Below the pieces are notes generated by a model. That model saw only the letters and a program-made list of their open reading frames with translations. It made no database searches and was not told the origin of the DNA. Below are positions 21,639-24,306 of a stretch of DNA of 24,306 bases, piece after piece (position 1 is the first letter of the stretch; each line of letters starts with the position of its first letter). The position numbers and the translations under genes are program-made. Location of the stretch: IMG/VR virus record IMGVR_UViG_3300004095_000014, positions 1 through 24,306 of that record. One strand, written 5' to 3'. Source of the DNA: a virus.

Positions 21639-23318
21639 CTAATATACGCTTACTGGTGTTACTGTCACAATTACTGATGGACTGGCTGGCATAGCAAATG
21701 GAGTAGTTTGAGCCGCTGTGTATGCTAATGAAGCTTGATTGTGATTAGCTGTTGCCCAATACAGTTCAATATAGTCATTTGCTGCTGCTGTAACAATAAA
21801 ATCTCCAGTAAGTTGTATAATTGTGTTATTTGTGCCTGCAACGCTGGTCTGACTATAGGGAATATCTGCTCCATTTTTCCTTAACCAGAAATATCCCACA
21901 GGCGTGCCTCCACTTACTGTATACCCAACATCGTATTGTACTCTGTAGGTGCCAGCTTTGCTGATTATTACTCTACTGTTACTTGTGCCACTACCTAACG
22001 AAACACCAGAATTGGCAAGTGCTGTTGATAATAATATAGGATAAGCGGTATTATCAGCCGATGCCGTTATGGCGGTAATGTTAGCAAAACTTCCATAGGT
22101 CCCGGGAACAAAGTTAATATTTCCTGCTACTGATAAGTCACCGGCGATATACACATTTCCGCTTGCACTTACATTGGCAGCTGCCACGTTACCAGTTACG
22201 CTTAATACATTGCCAACAGTATTAAATGTAAATGCCGATGTAGCAGCTAAGTTACCGCTGTTGTTAAATTGTACTTGTGTATTAGCGCCAGCTGCTGTAA
22301 CATTACCCGATACTGATAAGTTGCCCTGAATTGCTGTTCCGAATGAGCTAACAACCATTGTATTTCCTGATCCAGCAGCGTTTAATGTGATATTTCCTGA
22401 ATTGGCTAAAGTTATTGTGCTGTTACCAGATATCAAGTTAGCAGTAAGACCAGTAGCACCGTTAACTTGCAGTATACCATTTTTAACAGTTAATTCAGCT
22501 ACATTGGCAACATTGGCAGAATCAGTGATATAAAGTGTACCTGGTCCCAGCCATAAATTAGCCCAACGATTAGTAGCATTGCCTAAAATATAAGCATTAT
22601 CAACTGATGGAACCAAATTTCCAGAAAATGTGCCTGATGTAATTGCCCCAGTTGTAATAATATTACCCGCATATACATTGCCTGTTGCACTGACTACGTT
22701 GGCCAGCACAACATTTGCGCCGGTTATATTACCGCCCGTTCCAGTTGTGGTAAATGATGCTCCGACAATGTTTCCAGTAAAACTTGGATTATTTGAAACT
22801 GCAAAAGTAATAGTTTCTGATGTATTATTGCCAGTTATTAATAAATTATTACCGGAAGTAAAATTAACTGTTGAGCTAACACCGCTGGCTATTACTGGAG
22901 TACCATTTGCGTTGATAACGCTGATGCTATTGCCAGTATTTAATAAAAATTGTAGTCCAGTAGTACCAACAACTATAGGGTCATTTGTCACCAATTTCCA
23001 AGAAGTATCTGCCCAAAGCGTACCTTCAGTTACCATTACAATCATACCAGCTGCAATTTCACCAGTAGCGTTAGCATCGCTTGTGCGTACCCAAGTGCCG
23101 TTGCTGCCAGATCCAACTATGGTTACATCATAAAGTCCATTTTGACTGGCAGTTGACTGCCCAGTTACTAAAATCCTATCACCTGCTACAAGACTTACTC
23201 CATCAACTGTATTTGGTGTACCATTTGTTAATCCAACATTTACAGTTGAATTAACTCTAACTGATTGCTTATAGTCGATATTTGATATCTGACCAGCTCG
23301 AATTCGGGTTAGTCCCAT
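21639..23318 (-). CDS. Tail fibre / appendage protein with C1q-like tip
   Basis: 559 residues in three parts. Residues about 18-130 form a common phage fibre N-terminal domain (TVDGVSLVAGDRILVTGQ, SQNGLYDVTIVG, TWVRTSDANATGEI, EGTLWADTSWKLVTNDP). About 135-400 are a repetitive Asn/Gly/Val/Thr-rich part with GNV/GNI-type units, such as VSATGNVYAGN and VAAANVSASGNVYIAGDLS, likely a trimeric beta-helical shaft. About 401-559 make a C1q/TNF-like jelly-roll (GTYRVQYDVGYTV, YFWLRKNGADIPYSQT, NDYIELYWATANH, PSVIVTVTPVSVY), a frequent receptor-binding tip. A CTAAATA box lies 24 bases before the ATG, with TAGGAA as ribosome site. The protein presumably contacts the host surface. Confidence 0.88.
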   Translation of the reverse strand: MGLTRIRAGQISNIDYKQSVRVNSTVNVGLTNGTPNTVDGVSLVAGDRILVTGQSTASQNGLYDVTIVGSGSNGTWVRTSDANATGEIAAGMIVMVTEGTLWADTSWKLVTNDPIVVGTTGLQFLLNTGNSISVINANGTPVIASGVSSTVNFTSGNNLLITGNNTSETITFAVSNNPSFTGNIVGASFTTTGTGGNITGANVVLANVVSATGNVYAGNIITTGAITSGTFSGNLVPSVDNAYILGNATNRWANLWLGPGTLYITDSANVANVAELTVKNGILQVNGATGLTANLISGNSTITLANSGNITLNAAGSGNTMVVSSFGTAIQGNLSVSGNVTAAGANTQVQFNNSGNLAATSAFTFNTVGNVLSVTGNVAAANVSASGNVYIAGDLSVAGNINFVPGTYGSFANITAITASADNTAYPILLSTALANSGVSLGSGTSNSRVIISKAGTYRVQYDVGYTVSGGTPVGYFWLRKNGADIPYSQTSVAGTNNTIIQLTGDFIVTAAANDYIELYWATANHNQASLAYTAAQTTPFAMPASPSVIVTVTPVSVY

Positions 23319-23342
23319 TATTATTTCCTAAAATATTAACAT

Positions 23343-23349
23343 TATTTAG
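23343..23349 (-). promoter_or_regulatory. Late promoter box CTAAATA before the tail fibre
   Basis: CTAAATA on the minus strand, 24 bases before the tail-fibre ATG, followed by a TAGGAA site. It follows a hairpin, as at the sheath/gp19 junction. Confidence 0.75.
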
Positions 23350-23378
23350 TTTAATTGTGGCTATGATTGTTCAATCAA

Positions 23379-23407
23379 CATAATAGGGCCACTAGGGCCC
23401 TATTATG
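23379..23407 (-). terminator. Hairpin between two tail-fibre genes, terminator-like
   Basis: A perfect 12-bp stem (CATAATAGGGCC / GGCCCTATTATG) with a 5-base loop sits 25 bases after the end of the rightmost fibre gene. On the minus strand no run of T follows, so intrinsic termination is less certain than at the sheath. A smaller GATTG-TT-CAATC repeat lies next to it (23365-23376). Confidence 0.65.
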
Positions 23408-23432
23408 AATTACTACACTAATTAACTAGCAA

Positions 23433-24306
23433 TTAAGCTAATGTTAAAGTTGCAGTTCTTGTTGTACCATCTGTACCACGTACTATTACAGCTAAAGTTG
23501 TATTATTAACTAACTGGAATGACATAGTTGAGTTAGTTGATAAGCTAGGAGCAGCAGCATTAAGCTGAGCAACTAAGTTACCAGTAATATCAACTTCGCC
23601 TCTTGTTTCTTGTACAGAAACAACAGAACTACCAGTTGAGTTACTAATAGCAGTTACAGTAGTTGTAGTAGTGATTTCACGTACTTCAATTATATCAGCA
23701 ACCATTGGAGCTTCAGTAAATGTCAATACACAAGTTGGGTAAGTTCCGCTTACAGCGTATGCTGTTGTTGGAGCTTGTACCACACCATTGATAGTAACAA
23801 TACAGCTTAATGTTGTCTGACTTGAACCTAAAGTAAACTGTGTAGTAGTACCGTCACCTGTGAATGAATCATTAGCAATAACAGTGTATGCAGATCCACC
23901 AACAGCTACCCATGCTGCGCCGTTCCAAACTTCACAACTTGATGTTGTGCTGTTGTAACGTAACATACCAACGGCAGCAGTAACTGGACGTTGAGCTGTG
24001 TTACCAACTGGAATTAACATCGAGTCAGTAGCATTAACAGCAAATGTAGCGCCTGTTGTTACTGTTGTATTACCAACAACAACAATATTAGCAGCAGCAT
24101 CAGCAAAGAATGCAGTACCAGCAGTAATATTACCAGCAGCACTAACAGCACCAGTTGCACTTACGTTAGTAGCAAATACGTTACCGTATAAATCACCAAC
24201 CATAGTGCCATATACATTACCAGTAGCACTTACGTTGCCAGCATATACATTACCTGTTGCACTTACGTTACCACTTGCTGAAATATCAGTTGCAGTAATA
24301 AATGTG
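23433..24306 (-). CDS. Tail fibre / appendage protein, 5' end outside window
   Basis: The frame is open to the right edge: the in-frame codons upstream of the ATG at 24203 continue the repeat (SATGNVYAGNVSATGNVY), so that ATG is internal. The visible 290 residues begin with 11-residue GNV units, followed by SMLIPVGNTAQRPVTAAVGM / CEVWNGAAWVAVGG, a common phage surface module, and a DSFTGDGTTTQFTL ... VTINGVVQAPTTAYAV ... LTFTEAPMVADIIEVREI module, also common in phage fibres. The end is an Ala/Thr/Asn-rich strand-forming tail (ATLTLA). It shares the repeat type with the 559-residue fibre downstream on the same strand and is likely its partner or paralogue. Confidence 0.85.
   Translation of the reverse strand, partial: TFITATDISASGNVSATGNVYAGNVSATGNVYGTMVGDLYGNVFATNVSATGAVSAAGNITAGTAFFADAAANIVVVGNTTVTTGATFAVNATDSMLIPVGNTAQRPVTAAVGMLRYNSTTSSCEVWNGAAWVAVGGSAYTVIANDSFTGDGTTTQFTLGSSQTTLSCIVTINGVVQAPTTAYAVSGTYPTCVLTFTEAPMVADIIEVREITTTTTVTAISNSTGSSVVSVQETRGEVDITGNLVAQLNAAAPSLSTNSTMSFQLVNNTTLAVIVRGTDGTTRTATLTLA
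24211..24276 (-). repeat. 33-bp coding tandem repeat (11-residue units)
   Basis: TATACATTACC recurs at 24211 and 24244, 33 bases apart, with TGCACTTACGTT or TAGCACTTACGTT between. Each unit encodes SATGNVYAGNV or a close variant. It runs on into the non-visible part of the gene. Confidence 0.75.

Noticed and set aside
21639-23318. Diversity-generating retroelement target in the C1q-like fibre tip
   Set aside because: No reverse transcriptase and no template-repeat-like copy of the 3' end is visible in the window.
24201-24203. ATG as start of the rightmost fibre gene
   Set aside because: The reading frame continues upstream to the window edge through the same repeat, so this codon is internal.
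24110-24306. Possible CRISPR array in the repetitive right end
   Set aside because: Repeats are tandem, in frame, 33 bases long without unique spacers, and encode fibre units.
1-24306. tRNA genes, integrase, insertion sequences
   Set aside because: No cloverleaf, recombinase motif or terminal inverted repeats were recognised by eye; a tRNA scan was not possible.

Overview
The window is an AT-rich, gene-dense stretch of a T4-like myovirus genome (order of similarity judged by eye, no search run). Ten proteins can be placed in or near T4 virion or metabolism families: neck proteins gp13 and gp14, tail sheath stabiliser gp15, small terminase gp16, sheath gp18, tube gp19, a second tube-fold protein, head completion protein gp4, deoxynucleotide kinase gp1 and a DexA-like exonuclease. 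Style of the small proteins (MRAREFI-type N-termini, modules of the GDxW type) resembles uncultured aquatic T4-like phages. The host cannot be named, but it is Gram-negative-like with ordinary sigma70 promoters and Shine-Dalgarno sites.

Layout, left to right. 1-5950, minus strand: an operon read leftwards from a late-type promoter at 5442-5449: a 203-residue protein, a 988-residue Lys/Glu-rich protein, a small beta-rich protein, two paralogous small proteins and, at the edge, a signal-peptide-bearing DNA/RNA non-specific endonuclease (C-terminus outside the window). Three of these proteins begin with a sequence resembling the T4 capsid targeting signal of internal proteins. 5450-8634, minus: gp16, gp4, a conserved 119-residue protein, a 396-residue tube-family protein and gp19. 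8696-12106, minus: a giant 1136-residue sheath. 12205-12552, plus: a lone HNH/zinc-ribbon gene. 12503-17733, minus: a cassette of DNA-metabolism and unknown genes (dNMP kinase, GNAT acetyltransferase, zinc-finger protein, DEDDh exonuclease, homing endonuclease) interrupted by gp13. 17794-20983, plus: gp14-gp15-Nudix, coupled by TAATG overlaps. 20968-24306, minus: an unknown protein and two tail-fibre genes, the second running off the right edge.

Two classes of promoter are visible. Late-type CTAAATA/TATAAATA boxes sit before gp13, gp14, gp18, gp19, the tail fibre, the 203-residue gene and the HNH gene. Host-type TTGACW-N17/18-TATAWT promoters sit before four non-structural genes and are all placed so that the predicted start of transcription falls on, or within three bases of, the ATG. 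These mRNAs should be leaderless. I see no tRNA, CRISPR array, insertion sequence or integrase. No stretch over 300 bases lacks a gene.

Most notable: the apparent set of capsid-targeted cargo proteins, the secreted nuclease at the end of the same late operon, the leaderless early promoters, and the shared surface modules inserted in sheath, gp14 and gp15.
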